Shown one piece after another: positions 46,701 to 54,527 of a stretch of 64,000 bases of DNA. Source of the stretch: Verrucomicrobia bacterium S94 (GTDB lineage Bacteria; Verrucomicrobiota; Kiritimatiellia; Kiritimatiellales; Pontiellaceae); NCBI GenBank assembly GCA_004299845.1, contig CP036201.1, positions 2,108,001 through 2,172,000 on the forward strand, in the 5' to 3' direction. The notes beneath the pieces are model-generated. The model ran no database searches and had not been told where the DNA came from. It worked only from the letters and a program-made list of their open reading frames with translations. Position 1 is the stretch's first letter. The number at the start of each line of letters is the position of its first letter. Made by a program: the position numbers and the translations under genes.

Positions 46701-47703
46701 GGAAATTAAGAAAGTCTACAGCGATCTGTATGGCGAAAAGACCAGCTCGATTCCTGCGCACAATGTAATCAATCAGGGCGTTCAATCCGTGAACAATCAC
46801 CTCTTCATGCGCGCAGATACCACCCGTGCCCGCTCCGGACAGGCCCCTTCCACAATACAACAACCTGAAGGTGTTTCCGGACCACACCGACCGGGACAGG
46901 AACTCCAGGGCTGGATTTCCGGCTTCGGTTCCTGGGCAGACAAGAGTTCCTCTGACGGTTTCAATGGATATGATTCCAGTCTCAGCGGTTTCATGATCGG
47001 TGCCGATATGTCGGTTGCTCCGAATGTCCTTATCGGACTGGCCGGCGGTAAGGGAAGTGCCGACATCGACAGTGATAACGGGGCTTCGGCGGACACAAAA
47101 TCAATCTATGCCGCCCTCTATTCCTCCATCGGTACAGATGCCTGGTTCGGCGACTTCAGCCTGATTTATGCAAACAGCGATGTAGATCTTGATCAGGCCC
47201 TGGGTACCACGGCCGACTACAACGCCGATAACCTCGCCTTCTCCATCGGCGGCGGAAAAGAAATCGTCAGCCGTTATCTGATCTTCACCCCGCAGGCTTC
47301 GCTGCTCGGAAATATCTACTCGCAGGAATCCTATGAAGAAGATGCACCCTATACCGTCGGACGCGAAGTCGACAGCTTCAACGCATTTTACCTGCAGAGT
47401 GCGATCGGCGGAAGTGCATCTTTCTACATGGGTATGGGCAATATAACGTTCAAACCGGAAATTCGGCTGCATTGGCTGCATGAATGGTTGGCCGACGATG
47501 ACGACCTCGACTACAAACTGGCCGGAGGGGCCAGCAACTACACCCTGCAACTCCAGGCGCCGGAGGAGGATATCTTCAAACTGGGCATCGGGTCATCGGC
47601 AAAAATCGGGGAGTTCCTCGAACTCCGAGCCGATCTGGATACCCGGTTCGGGAAGGACTACAGCGATTACACCCTGCTGGGCTCCCTTCGCTATCAGTTC
47701 TAA
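43750..47703 (+). CDS. Autotransporter (type Va) AT3 with about 25-residue repeats
   Basis: This 1317-residue protein begins with a signal peptide (MKFTRTTVFLSLIFAVASTQA, then Q) and GGAG 10 nt upstream of the ATG. Most of the passenger is a chain of about 25-residue repeats alternating a hydrophobic (V/I)xVG/IG strand, an Asn-rich turn and a second strand (for example VFVGINGSNNKLSVLDGA, LIIGSSLSSGNTVQVSGTNS, TYVGRSGGSNTLELEDGA). This is a clear beta-helix or beta-solenoid. The C-terminal barrel has LQGWISGFGSWADK, VLIGLAGGKGSADI and IRLHWLHEWL, ending in Phe (LRYQF). The linker motif PEGVSGP matches AT1 and AT2. Confidence 0.9.
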   Translation: MKFTRTTVFLSLIFAVASTQAQLYKLNESGGTNAVLSTEETYARIIIGQDRADNSLEITTGGRANVDSLVDIGQQVGATNSQLTVHNGGLLVVGSADTNNLPSSGIVVGDSTGTGELKVGFDSSVETDNLIVGAGAGETGTVVARNGGEITVLDDLTIGTTNNSGNTVTIEDESSLIIADTQNLNINNISGATEDLNELNINSGGALLVQGDVDSTALSSVENVNFESGSTLGVGGTLTAKDNSINNSINVLIDNALSTNHTAQWYADYMDIGTSTSDNALILRNGAIAVSTNDVNIGTDSSAQNNTLSVEGSNSVFTAQDRVFVGINGSNNKLSVLDGAEADITSDLIIGSSLSSGNTVQVSGTNSMFSVGGNTYVGRSGGSNTLELEDGAVADFQGVVYVGNQSANNRFTLSGASASVTGEFIIGNEDSASGTTGSVNQNSTPNTSGNMALVGTNSTLTLNNGLVVGKEGSGSILNINDGGIVDVTGDAVIGEASGDNYIYLQRDSNTQFNVTGDLVVGESEEGSNRFAVYGGTADIGGDLLLGASTNQHEIKNFIHLETTNAALLVSGSLQIGASNSLNTLDIVDGATASASQLLVGAYAGTSNNTVTVSGENASLAVSGLVQIGSTNSGGNGILLEDGGILEVAQDRITIGSTNDYLTVADGGILKTLGWDFDAQTNLATNIVFESGSTLHMMGSLYGTNMVEGGLNFILDGAGADWDTGTNTLYVGYETGNNILSLTNGASVSTASDLYIGYDSSDNSVNVGGSGSILSVGNNLILGAEVNDWQRNYLNVLDGGQVSVGNDLFVYRGSEITIDPDSTIHVDGNYIQDQYSTLSIGVSSNQASSGNINLVVEDDARFTSSYDPDNHDIIRVLDYGIGESNTVTIVKAGRLYLDDSKTSGGAIAGSIATNDLLGFSVSISNETDYTYIILSDFIQESIGSGGNLKGQLLNISNEIETMADNGNSNAVAMVDTIRANFSTEAEIKKVYSDLYGEKTSSIPAHNVINQGVQSVNNHLFMRADTTRARSGQAPSTIQQPEGVSGPHRPGQELQGWISGFGSWADKSSSDGFNGYDSSLSGFMIGADMSVAPNVLIGLAGGKGSADIDSDNGASADTKSIYAALYSSIGTDAWFGDFSLIYANSDVDLDQALGTTADYNADNLAFSIGGGKEIVSRYLIFTPQASLLGNIYSQESYEEDAPYTVGREVDSFNAFYLQSAIGGSASFYMGMGNITFKPEIRLHWLHEWLADDDDLDYKLAGGASNYTLQLQAPEEDIFKLGIGSSAKIGEFLELRADLDTRFGKDYSDYTLLGSLRYQF

Positions 47704-47724
47704 ATATTTCCAGTGTCCGGAAAC

Positions 47725-47756
47725 AGCAAAGGGATCGCAATTGCGATCCCTTTGCT
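47725..47756. repeat. Perfect 32-bp palindrome, candidate terminator
   Basis: A perfect 16+16 palindrome (arm AGCAAAGGGATCGCAA) lies between the convergent AT3 and FAH-family genes. As RNA it would form a hairpin on either strand, but neither side has a good U-tract. It might be a terminator for both genes or a protein-binding site. Confidence 0.6.
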
Positions 47757-47788
47757 ATGTGAGCCGGAGCATCTGAACATCGCGCTTC

Positions 47789-48643
47789 TTATGCCGAAAC
47801 CACTTCGTTCCGTTGCACCCCGACACCGTCAATCCCGATTTCCACGACATCCCCGCTTTTCAACAGCACCTGCGGATCCCGCGCAGAACCGATCCCGGAG
47901 GGAGTACCGGTGGAAATAATATCACCTGGATTCAACGTCATCCCCTGCGAAATAAATTCAATCAGAAACGGAACATCAAACATCATCTCACCGGTATTAC
48001 CGCTTTGAAGCTCCTCGCCATTGCATCTCTGCCAGACCCTTAACGTTCCAAGATCCGGCACTTCGTCCGGCGTTACCAGAAAAGGACCCAGCGGAGCAAA
48101 TGAGTCGAATCCCTTGCCGCGCATCCACTGTCCGCTTTTTTTCTGAACAATACGCTCGGTCACATCATTCATCAATGTATAGCCGGCCACATAATCCAGG
48201 GCATCAGCGGCAGAAACGTTATATGCTGTTTTTCCGATTACAACGGCCAGCTCGGCCTCTCCATCCATCACCCGGGCCCCGTCCGGAATCCGGACCGGAT
48301 CATTCGGCCCGTTCAGCGCCGAGGTCACTTTGGAGAACAGAATCGGTTCTTCCGGAATCTCATGCCCGAACTCTTTAGCATGGTCGGCATAGTTGGCCCC
48401 CACACAGATTATCTTGGACGGCCGGGCAACCGGCGGACCGAGACGGACCCCTTCAGCGGAAACATATACAGCTCCAGGATCCTTCAAAAGCTGTTCCAGC
48501 TGACGTAAACCATAATGGTCGAAAAAATACTCATTAAAATCTTCGATATGGAAAGCCAGCGCCCTCACATCAAGAATGCGTCCGTCACCGATCCACACTC
48601 CAGGACGCTCTTCCCCTCTTTCACCAAACCGAACCAGCTTCAT
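47789..48643 (-). CDS. Fumarylacetoacetate hydrolase-family enzyme
   Basis: The 284-residue protein has an N-terminal FAH domain (MKLVRFGERGEERPGVWIGDGRILDV) and the catalytic fold with IICVGANYADHAKEFG, the metal-binding Glu residues in VMDGEAELAVVIGK and the DVTERIVQKKSGQWMRGKGFDSFAPLGP segment. Family members hydrolyse or decarboxylate 2-oxo acids, often in catabolism of aromatics or sugar acids (the ureidoglycolate lyase-like branch). The substrate is not deducible. The ATG at 48643 has GGAGG 5 nt upstream. It diverges from the SRAP gene. Confidence 0.88.
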   Translation of the reverse strand: MKLVRFGERGEERPGVWIGDGRILDVRALAFHIEDFNEYFFDHYGLRQLEQLLKDPGAVYVSAEGVRLGPPVARPSKIICVGANYADHAKEFGHEIPEEPILFSKVTSALNGPNDPVRIPDGARVMDGEAELAVVIGKTAYNVSAADALDYVAGYTLMNDVTERIVQKKSGQWMRGKGFDSFAPLGPFLVTPDEVPDLGTLRVWQRCNGEELQSGNTGEMMFDVPFLIEFISQGMTLNPGDIISTGTPSGIGSARDPQVLLKSGDVVEIGIDGVGVQRNEVVSA

Positions 48644-48716
48644 ACGATCCTCCAATGTCTCGAACTCATCGTAACGGGATTGCAAACTTAGGCAATACCG
48701 ATTAATTATAACCTTC

Positions 48717-49364
48717 ATGTGCGGACGATTTACACAGACCAAAACACGTAAAGAAGTGCTCGAACAAATCGGTGAAATTGAACTGCCACCGCTTTTTCAG
48801 CGCCGTTACAATATAGCTCCGACCCAGCGCGTCACCGTTATCCGCCAACAGAATCCGGCCAAAGCTGAAGAAGCGGTCTGGGGCTTCGAAAATCCGCGCT
48901 CCACTTCCCCCGTTATTAATGCCCGATCAGAAACCCTCACAGAACGTCCGATGTTCAAATCCCTGCTTTTCACCCATCGCTGCCTCATTCCGGCCGATGG
49001 CTTTTATGAATGGAAAGACCGACAGCCCTACTACTTTCAGACCCTGAAAAAACAGCTTTTTGCTTTTGCCGGACTGTATAAAAGAGGACGGTGCGTCATC
49101 ATCACCCGGGCGGCCGATCATAATATGCAGGGCATACACGATCGCATGCCCGTCATCCTTTCTCCGGAACAGTGGAAGGATTGGTTGCTGGTTCCACCTC
49201 CGGGGAAGCCGAAAAGCACCATCGTGCATATGGAGCTTCCTGAACACCCCGCACCGCTTTCGGCGCGTCCGGTTTCACTGCGGGTCAACAAAGTAATACA
49301 TGATGACCCCGCCTGTCTGGATCCCGGAGAAGTACAAACATCCTTGTTTCCCGACGAGCCCTGA
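48717..49364 (+). CDS. SOS response-associated peptidase (SRAP/YedK/HMCES family)
   Basis: SRAP proteins trap abasic sites in single-stranded DNA by a thiazolidine crosslink through the N-terminal Cys. The 215-residue protein starts MCGRFTQ (Cys 2 is exposed when Met is removed). Other active-site residues are visible in YNIAPTQ (Asn), ADGFYEW (Glu) and IHDRMP (His). Length is normal. It precedes aroQ by 30 bp in the same orientation. Confidence 0.93.
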   Translation: MCGRFTQTKTRKEVLEQIGEIELPPLFQRRYNIAPTQRVTVIRQQNPAKAEEAVWGFENPRSTSPVINARSETLTERPMFKSLLFTHRCLIPADGFYEWKDRQPYYFQTLKKQLFAFAGLYKRGRCVIITRAADHNMQGIHDRMPVILSPEQWKDWLLVPPPGKPKSTIVHMELPEHPAPLSARPVSLRVNKVIHDDPACLDPGEVQTSLFPDEP

Positions 49365-49394
49365 TCTACTTTTAACCGTTATGGAGAACCCCCG

Positions 49395-49829
49395 ATGAAA
49401 ATTCTTGTACTGAATGGCCCTAATCTAAATCTGCTGGGAACACGCGAACCCGAAATTTACGGTTATGAAACACTCGCTGATATTGAAGCTGAAATGAGCA
49501 GTATTTTCCCGGAAGTGGAACTGGATTTCCGGCAATCCAATTCTGAAGCAGAGCTGATTACCTGGATCGGGGAATCCCGCGGAACATTCGACGGTATCAT
49601 CATCAACCCCGCCGCGCTCACTCACACCAGTCTGGCTCTGTGCGATGCCCTCAAAGCGGTAGCCGATATTGTGCCGGCAGTAGAAATTCATTTGAGTAAT
49701 ACCCACACCCGTGAGGCAATCCGGCATAAAAGCCTGACCGCTCCGGCATGCATCGGTCAGATTATGGGATTTCAGGGGTTCGGATATACACTTGCATTGC
49801 GCGCATTGATCCACGCAATCAGCAGATAA
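49395..49829 (+). CDS. aroQ: 3-dehydroquinate dehydratase, type II
   Basis: AroQ dehydrates 3-dehydroquinate in the shikimate pathway as a dodecamer. The 144-residue protein shows ILVLNGPNLNLLGTREPEIYG (active-site Tyr and Arg), DFRQSNSEAELITWI, IINPAALTHTS, EIHLSNTHTREAIRH (catalytic His) and ACIGQIMGFQGFGY. GGAG lies upstream. The gene converges on holB, only 5 bp apart, without a visible terminator. Confidence 0.96.
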   Translation: MKILVLNGPNLNLLGTREPEIYGYETLADIEAEMSSIFPEVELDFRQSNSEAELITWIGESRGTFDGIIINPAALTHTSLALCDALKAVADIVPAVEIHLSNTHTREAIRHKSLTAPACIGQIMGFQGFGYTLALRALIHAISR

Positions 49830-49834
49830 CGCCA

Positions 49835-50821
49835 CTACCTGCGGGCCAACTTGCGGAAGGCCTCATCGAAAATCTGCAGATCCGGTATATTACGCTCCAC
49901 CCGGCGAGACATGGCCTCCACATCCTGGACTGCTTTCAGCGCGGAACCCTGCGTATGCATTTTCATCTGGGCTTCCAGAATTTCCAGGTCCTGTTGATTG
50001 ATCAGCTCCTGAGTACCCACTCCCGAAGTCAGCAGCAGCACATCACGCTGCCAGTCCAGCATCACGCGAAATACATCGGCCTGTACTTCTTTCAAACGCG
50101 CATTGGTCCGTGCCTCAAGAATCACCTTCAGTTTCGATTCATCCAGCGCTTCATCATCATGATCCAGCTCCTCCATCACCGCATCGGAAATGCCTTCTTT
50201 AACCCGGTCGAGCAACGCTTTAAGCAGACTTGCCAGACGCGCGGCCTCCAGACCGTTCGACGGCGGCATTGCATGCAGAATCGTCATTAGCGGTTCTCGC
50301 CAAACCTCATCCATTGCAGAAAAACCGCCTTCGGAAAGGACAATTTTCTGACAGCGGGAAATGATGGTCGGCAGCAGCGCTTCAGCCGAATCAGTAACAA
50401 GCAGCAGCAGCGTATTCGCGGGCGGTTCTTCAAGGGTTTTCAGCAGCGCATTTTCAGAACTTTCATTCATGCAGTCGGCAGAAAGAATCACACCGCTTTT
50501 CCATCCCCCTTCGAACGAAGTCTGCGTCATGCGCTGGATCAGACCGCGCACATCTTCGGCCAGAATCTGTCGCGATTTACTCATTGGTTCGATCCAAAGG
50601 GTATCGACATGACTATGAGCTTCAACCTGCCGGCAGCCGCTGCATGCATTACACGGTTTTTCAGCCCGCTCGCAATAGAGCAGCTTCAGAAACGATTCTG
50701 CGAACTGCAATGCATTTCCACGCGGAGAACCAACAATGACATATGCATGTGCCAGACGACCGGTTTCATACCCGTTTTTAATTCCGGCCCACGCCTCTGC
50801 ATGCAGGTCCACCACATCCAT
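49835..50821 (-). CDS. holB: DNA polymerase III delta' subunit
   Basis: Delta' is the non-ATP-hydrolysing subunit of the clamp loader. The 328-residue protein has the degenerate P-loop VGSPRGNA (the catalytic Lys is missing, as expected), a zinc module (CERAEKPCNACSGC), the ENALLKTLEEPPANTLLLLVTD segment and the SRC sensor motif (PTIISRCQ). Its start overlaps the tmk stop by 1 bp. The tmk-holB pairing is widespread. Confidence 0.92.
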   Translation of the reverse strand: MDVVDLHAEAWAGIKNGYETGRLAHAYVIVGSPRGNALQFAESFLKLLYCERAEKPCNACSGCRQVEAHSHVDTLWIEPMSKSRQILAEDVRGLIQRMTQTSFEGGWKSGVILSADCMNESSENALLKTLEEPPANTLLLLVTDSAEALLPTIISRCQKIVLSEGGFSAMDEVWREPLMTILHAMPPSNGLEAARLASLLKALLDRVKEGISDAVMEELDHDDEALDESKLKVILEARTNARLKEVQADVFRVMLDWQRDVLLLTSGVGTQELINQQDLEILEAQMKMHTQGSALKAVQDVEAMSRRVERNIPDLQIFDEAFRKLARR

Positions 50822-51459
50822 TACAGTAAAGCTCCTTTCACAGCATTCCAGACCTCGGAAGCCACATCATCAATCAGCCGACCGGCATCAATCACGCGGA
50901 ACCGATCAGGCTCCCGTTCTACCAACCGATGATATCCATCCCGTACGCGATAGTGAAAATCGCGAGCCTCGCGCTCAAAGCGGTCGTGCGTTTCATCAGA
51001 ACCGGCATAGCGCTTTTCCAACCGCCGGAAGCCGGTTTCAATATCCAGATCCAGCAGAATGGTCAGGTCGGGTTTCCGATCATAAACAGCAAATGTATTA
51101 ATGGAATCCAGCGTCGCGATATCCATTCCGCGGGCGAATCCCTGATAGGCTATTGTGGAATCAATGAAACGATCGCACACCACCCACTCTCCTTTTTCGA
51201 GAGCAGGAAGAATAATCCGCTTCATAAGCTGCGCACGGCTGGCCGTAAATAGAAGCAGTTCTGCCCGATCCGCCAGCGGCTCTCCGGCAGTATCATGCTG
51301 CAAGAGATTGCGGATCTGTTCACCGGTGGCGGTCCCACCGGGTTCCCGGCTGCAGGAAACAGAGATCCCCTGTTCCTCCAGCCTGTCCACCAGCAACTGA
51401 ATCTGAGTCGACTTACCGCTTCCCTCAGGACCTTCGAACGTTATAAACCGGCCCGGCAT
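50821..51459 (-). CDS. tmk: Thymidylate kinase
   Basis: Tmk phosphorylates dTMP to dTDP. The 212-residue protein shows the P-loop FITFEGPEGSGKSTQ, the REPGG motif (SREPGGTATGEQIR), the DR(F/Y) motif in VVCDRFIDSTIAYQG and a lid region (KRYAGSDETHDRFERE). It overlaps holB by one base and follows cysS after a 1-bp gap. Confidence 0.96.
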   Translation of the reverse strand: MPGRFITFEGPEGSGKSTQIQLLVDRLEEQGISVSCSREPGGTATGEQIRNLLQHDTAGEPLADRAELLLFTASRAQLMKRIILPALEKGEWVVCDRFIDSTIAYQGFARGMDIATLDSINTFAVYDRKPDLTILLDLDIETGFRRLEKRYAGSDETHDRFEREARDFHYRVRDGYHRLVEREPDRFRVIDAGRLIDDVASEVWNAVKGALL

Positions 51460-51460
51460 C

Positions 51461-52861
51461 TTAAAGCTTCCGGAGTTTGGGCCCCTCGGGGGTGTCTTTC
51501 ACGGTCCAGCCCAGCTCAGCCAGGCGGTCGCGGATACGGTCCGACTCCGACCAGTCCTTATCGGCTCGTGCCCGGGTTCGGGCTTCCAGCAATTCTTCAA
51601 CTTCCGGCGGAACCTCTTCTTTCTGAGGGATAAGCAGGCCTAGCACTGAATCCAGCTCTTTCCAGAGGTTGGAAACCGCCAGAGCTTCTTTTCCGGACAT
51701 CGGCTTTTCCGCCATCGCTTTATTGCCTGCATGCACGGTATCAAAAACGGCCGCCATTGCTCCGGAAATATTCATGTCATCATCCATCGCCTCAGTAAAT
51801 TTCGCACGCGTCTCGCGGGCCCATTCCGGCAGATCTCCGGCCTTGGTTTCAGAACCGATGGATTCTGTTACGTTGGCGTAGAATTCATCAAGCCGCTTAA
51901 GTGCCGCCCGGTTTGCATCCAGCGATTTAAAGGCAAAGTTGAGCGACTGACGGTAGTGCGAAGAAAGTAACTCATAACGCACTTCCCGGCCGGTATACCC
52001 CATATCCAGAATTTCCCTCAGTGTGTAGAAATTGCCCAGCGATTTAGACATTTTCCGTCCGTCTACCACAAGGTAGCCGCAGTGCATCCAGTATTTGGAA
52101 TACATTTTCCCGGTCGCCGCTTCCGATTGAGCGATTTCATCTTCGTGATGGGGAAAAATATTGTCTACCCCACCGGTATGAATATCGAAGCTCTCTCCCA
52201 GCAGTTTCATACTCATGGCAGAACATTCGATATGCCAGCCAGGTCGTCCTTTACCCCAGGGAGAATCCCAGACCACATCACCGTCTTCGGGAACATAGGC
52301 TTTCCATAACGCAAAGTCGGCCGCGTTATCTTTATCGTACTCATCCTGAGAGACACGCGCTCCGGACTGCATGCCTTCTCGGTCAAGATGCGCCAGTTTT
52401 CCGTATTCTTTGAATTTATCAATGCTGTAATAGACCGATCCATCATCCGACTGATAGGCATAGCCTTTTTCAAAGAGCGTCTCGATGATGGAAATCATTT
52501 CGGGAACATAATCCGTAGCCGCAGGATAGTGCTCAGCAGGTTCAATGTTCAGCTTTCTGAGATCTTCAAAAAAGGCATCAATGTAGGTTTTAGTATATTC
52601 TTTCAGCGGCACACCCTGCTCAATGGAGCAACGGATGGTTTTATCATCGACATCCGTGAGGTTCTGAACCTGAGTCACCTCAAATCCGCAGAACTTGATG
52701 TACCGACGGAGAAGATCCTCAAACATATAGGCACGGAAGTTTCCGATATGAGCATAGTTATATACCGTAGGTCCGCAGGTATACATACGGACATGTTTTC
52801 CATCGAGCGGAACCAGCTCCTCTTTATTCCGGCTCATCGTATTGTAAATCCTGAACGCCAC
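51461..52861 (-). CDS. cysS: Cysteinyl-tRNA synthetase
   Basis: This class I synthetase of 466 residues has the HIGH motif as HIGN at 38-41 (CGPTVYNYAHIGNFRAY), KMSKS at 270-274 and zinc ligands in CGPTVYN, GWHIECSAM and HHEDE. I chose the GTG at 52861: it overlaps the rsfS stop TAG by one base, and GGAGGAG lies 7 nt upstream. An ATG at about 52837 would be shorter and lacks that site; the frame upstream (to 52903) does not fit the family. It gives the usual MAFRIYNT... start. Confidence 0.95.
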   Translation of the reverse strand: MAFRIYNTMSRNKEELVPLDGKHVRMYTCGPTVYNYAHIGNFRAYMFEDLLRRYIKFCGFEVTQVQNLTDVDDKTIRCSIEQGVPLKEYTKTYIDAFFEDLRKLNIEPAEHYPAATDYVPEMISIIETLFEKGYAYQSDDGSVYYSIDKFKEYGKLAHLDREGMQSGARVSQDEYDKDNAADFALWKAYVPEDGDVVWDSPWGKGRPGWHIECSAMSMKLLGESFDIHTGGVDNIFPHHEDEIAQSEAATGKMYSKYWMHCGYLVVDGRKMSKSLGNFYTLREILDMGYTGREVRYELLSSHYRQSLNFAFKSLDANRAALKRLDEFYANVTESIGSETKAGDLPEWARETRAKFTEAMDDDMNISGAMAAVFDTVHAGNKAMAEKPMSGKEALAVSNLWKELDSVLGLLIPQKEEVPPEVEELLEARTRARADKDWSESDRIRDRLAELGWTVKDTPEGPKLRKL

Positions 52862-53217
52862 TATTCCACTCCTCCCAATGCCATCCGAGGTGCATCTTTC
52901 CAAAGTTTTTCCAAATCGTAGAATTCACGTAGTTCCTGTTCAAAAATGTGCACCATAATGCCCTGATAATCCATAATCATCCAGCCGCTATCCGGAACAC
53001 CTTCTTTGTGGAACCCTTTGAATCCTGCATTTTTAAACAGTTTCTGAAGGCCATCATACAACGCTTTCAGGTGTGGCTTGTTAGCACCGGTTGCAATGAC
53101 AAAATAATCCGCAATATTGGCATGTTCACGCAAATCCAGCACAACGATGTTCTCCGCTTTCCGGTCATCCAGAAAAGCGGTTAACTCTGCTATAATTTCT
53201 AAGTCTGTCTTTTCCAT
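52861..53217 (-). CDS. rsfS: Ribosomal silencing factor RsfS
   Basis: RsfS binds ribosomal protein L14 and blocks subunit joining during starvation. The 118-residue protein has the family core (VVLDLREHANIADYFVIATG, KGFHKEGVPDSGWMIMDYQGIMVHIF, REFYDLEKLWKDA). The ATG at 53217 has AAAGGA about 5 nt upstream; an ATG at 53229 is possible. It overlaps cysS by one base and follows nadD, a common pair. Confidence 0.95.
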   Translation of the reverse strand: MEKTDLEIIAELTAFLDDRKAENIVVLDLREHANIADYFVIATGANKPHLKALYDGLQKLFKNAGFKGFHKEGVPDSGWMIMDYQGIMVHIFEQELREFYDLEKLWKDAPRMALGGVE

Positions 53218-53225
53218 TGTTCCTT

Positions 53226-53855
53226 TCAACCCTGATAAAGGCCATGCTCAAAAATATACATTTCCACCTCAGCAGGCACCAGATAGCGTATACCAAGACC
53301 TTCTGCCACGCGCATCCTGATCTCAGACGAGGAAATGTCTACCATATGGGATTCAAAAGTATTGGCAAGCACCCTCTGCCGTAACGGTTCGGCCAATCCG
53401 ACCTTTTGCTCAATCGCTGTAAAATCATCTTCCCCGGGACGAAGAAAAGATGCGATTTCGCAACAGCTCATGATTTCATCAATACGGTACCAGTTATGCA
53501 GATCCACTAGGGTATCACTTCCAACAATAAAAAACAGTTCCGCTTCCGGAAGCTCATCCACTAATCTGTTTACCGTATCCACCGAATATGAAATTCCTCC
53601 ACGACGTATCTCTATATCGGAAACACTGAAACGAAGGTCATTTTTCACAGCCAGCGTCAGCATCTTCAAGCGATGTTCGGCAGATGCCTGCTGGAGATGC
53701 GTTTTATGCGGCGGAATGGAGGCAGGAATGAAAATAACCTGATCAAGTTCCAGTTTTTCAACCGCATCCTGCGCAATGATCAGATGGCCGTTATGCACCG
53801 GATCAAAAGATCCGCCGAACAAACCGACACGACTCACCGGGGCCTGCTCATCCAT
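53226..53855 (-). CDS. nadD: Nicotinate-nucleotide adenylyltransferase
   Basis: NadD forms deamido-NAD from nicotinate mononucleotide and ATP. The 209-residue protein has the nucleotidylyltransferase motif GLFGGSFDPVHNGHLI (with the GxFDPxHxGH signature), FIPASIPPHKTHL, FIVGSDTLVDLHNWYR and the ISSSEIRMRV motif. It starts 20 bp after the Wza-like gene, so it is apparently co-transcribed with polysaccharide genes. Confidence 0.96.
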   Translation of the reverse strand: MDEQAPVSRVGLFGGSFDPVHNGHLIIAQDAVEKLELDQVIFIPASIPPHKTHLQQASAEHRLKMLTLAVKNDLRFSVSDIEIRRGGISYSVDTVNRLVDELPEAELFFIVGSDTLVDLHNWYRIDEIMSCCEIASFLRPGEDDFTAIEQKVGLAEPLRQRVLANTFESHMVDISSSEIRMRVAEGLGIRYLVPAEVEMYIFEHGLYQG

Positions 53856-53875
53856 GAGCGAACTCCCCTTTCAAG

Positions 53876-54493
53876 CTACCAGGGCTTCTGCGGAACTTTA
53901 ATGACGTCTCCGGCTTCAATCTTCACATCCAACGACGGATTTTTTTCCAGATCTTTCATGTTAAACCGATAGACCTTTCCATGCCGCGTGATTGTTACCC
54001 GGCTTTCCCAGGCAAACGGTGTATATCCTCGAGCTCCCGCAATCGCCTGCAGCAGTGTTGTTCCGCTCGAAAGCGGAAACTGCCCCGGCTGATTAACTTC
54101 ACCCTGAACATAAAAAACCTTGGCGGTCATCGTAACATTGACCGATACCGTCTTGTAAATTCCGCCTTCAATATACAATCGTTCAATTTTAGCCGCCAAC
54201 TGTGAAGGACTCAGCCCCGCAGCCATAATCGGTTCCAGATGCAACAAATTGATTTCACCGTTTTCATCAATAGTTACTTCCAGCTGCTGCTGCTCAAGGA
54301 TTCCGCTGAAACGAATGTAAAGCGGGTCGAGCGGTTTCAGAACCAGACCACCGAGTGTCACATCCGAACCCTGCTCACCCTGCTCAATTAACGGCTGGGA
54401 GGCTCCGGTTCCGGACGGATTGACAGGCTGAATAACACAACCCGTGAGTAGAACGGAAAAAAGAAAAACGGTTGAAAAAATAAACTTACGCAT
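53876..54493 (-). CDS. Polysaccharide export lipoprotein (Wza-like)
   Basis: The 205-residue protein has a lipoprotein signal with lipobox LLTGC (Cys 19). It shows the poly_export domain (DPLYIRFSGILEQQQLEVTIDENGEINL...PIMAAGLSPSQLAAKIERLY) and an SLBB-type domain (FYVQGEVNQPGQFPLSSGTTLLQAIAGARG). Such proteins form the outer-membrane or periplasmic channel for exopolysaccharide. It is shorter than E. coli Wza, lacking its extra C-terminal domain. GAGG lies upstream of the ATG. It follows the Wzc-type gene. Confidence 0.92.
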   Translation of the reverse strand: MRKFIFSTVFLFSVLLTGCVIQPVNPSGTGASQPLIEQGEQGSDVTLGGLVLKPLDPLYIRFSGILEQQQLEVTIDENGEINLLHLEPIMAAGLSPSQLAAKIERLYIEGGIYKTVSVNVTMTAKVFYVQGEVNQPGQFPLSSGTTLLQAIAGARGYTPFAWESRVTITRHGKVYRFNMKDLEKNPSLDVKIEAGDVIKVPQKPW

Positions 54494-54527
54494 TGCTGTA
54501 ATCCTCTGATCAAATATGCCGCGGTTT

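Noticed and set aside
50580-50600. tRNA T-loop-like GGTTCGAT sequence
   Set aside because: It lies inside holB and has no acceptor or anticodon arms; no tRNA was found anywhere in the window.
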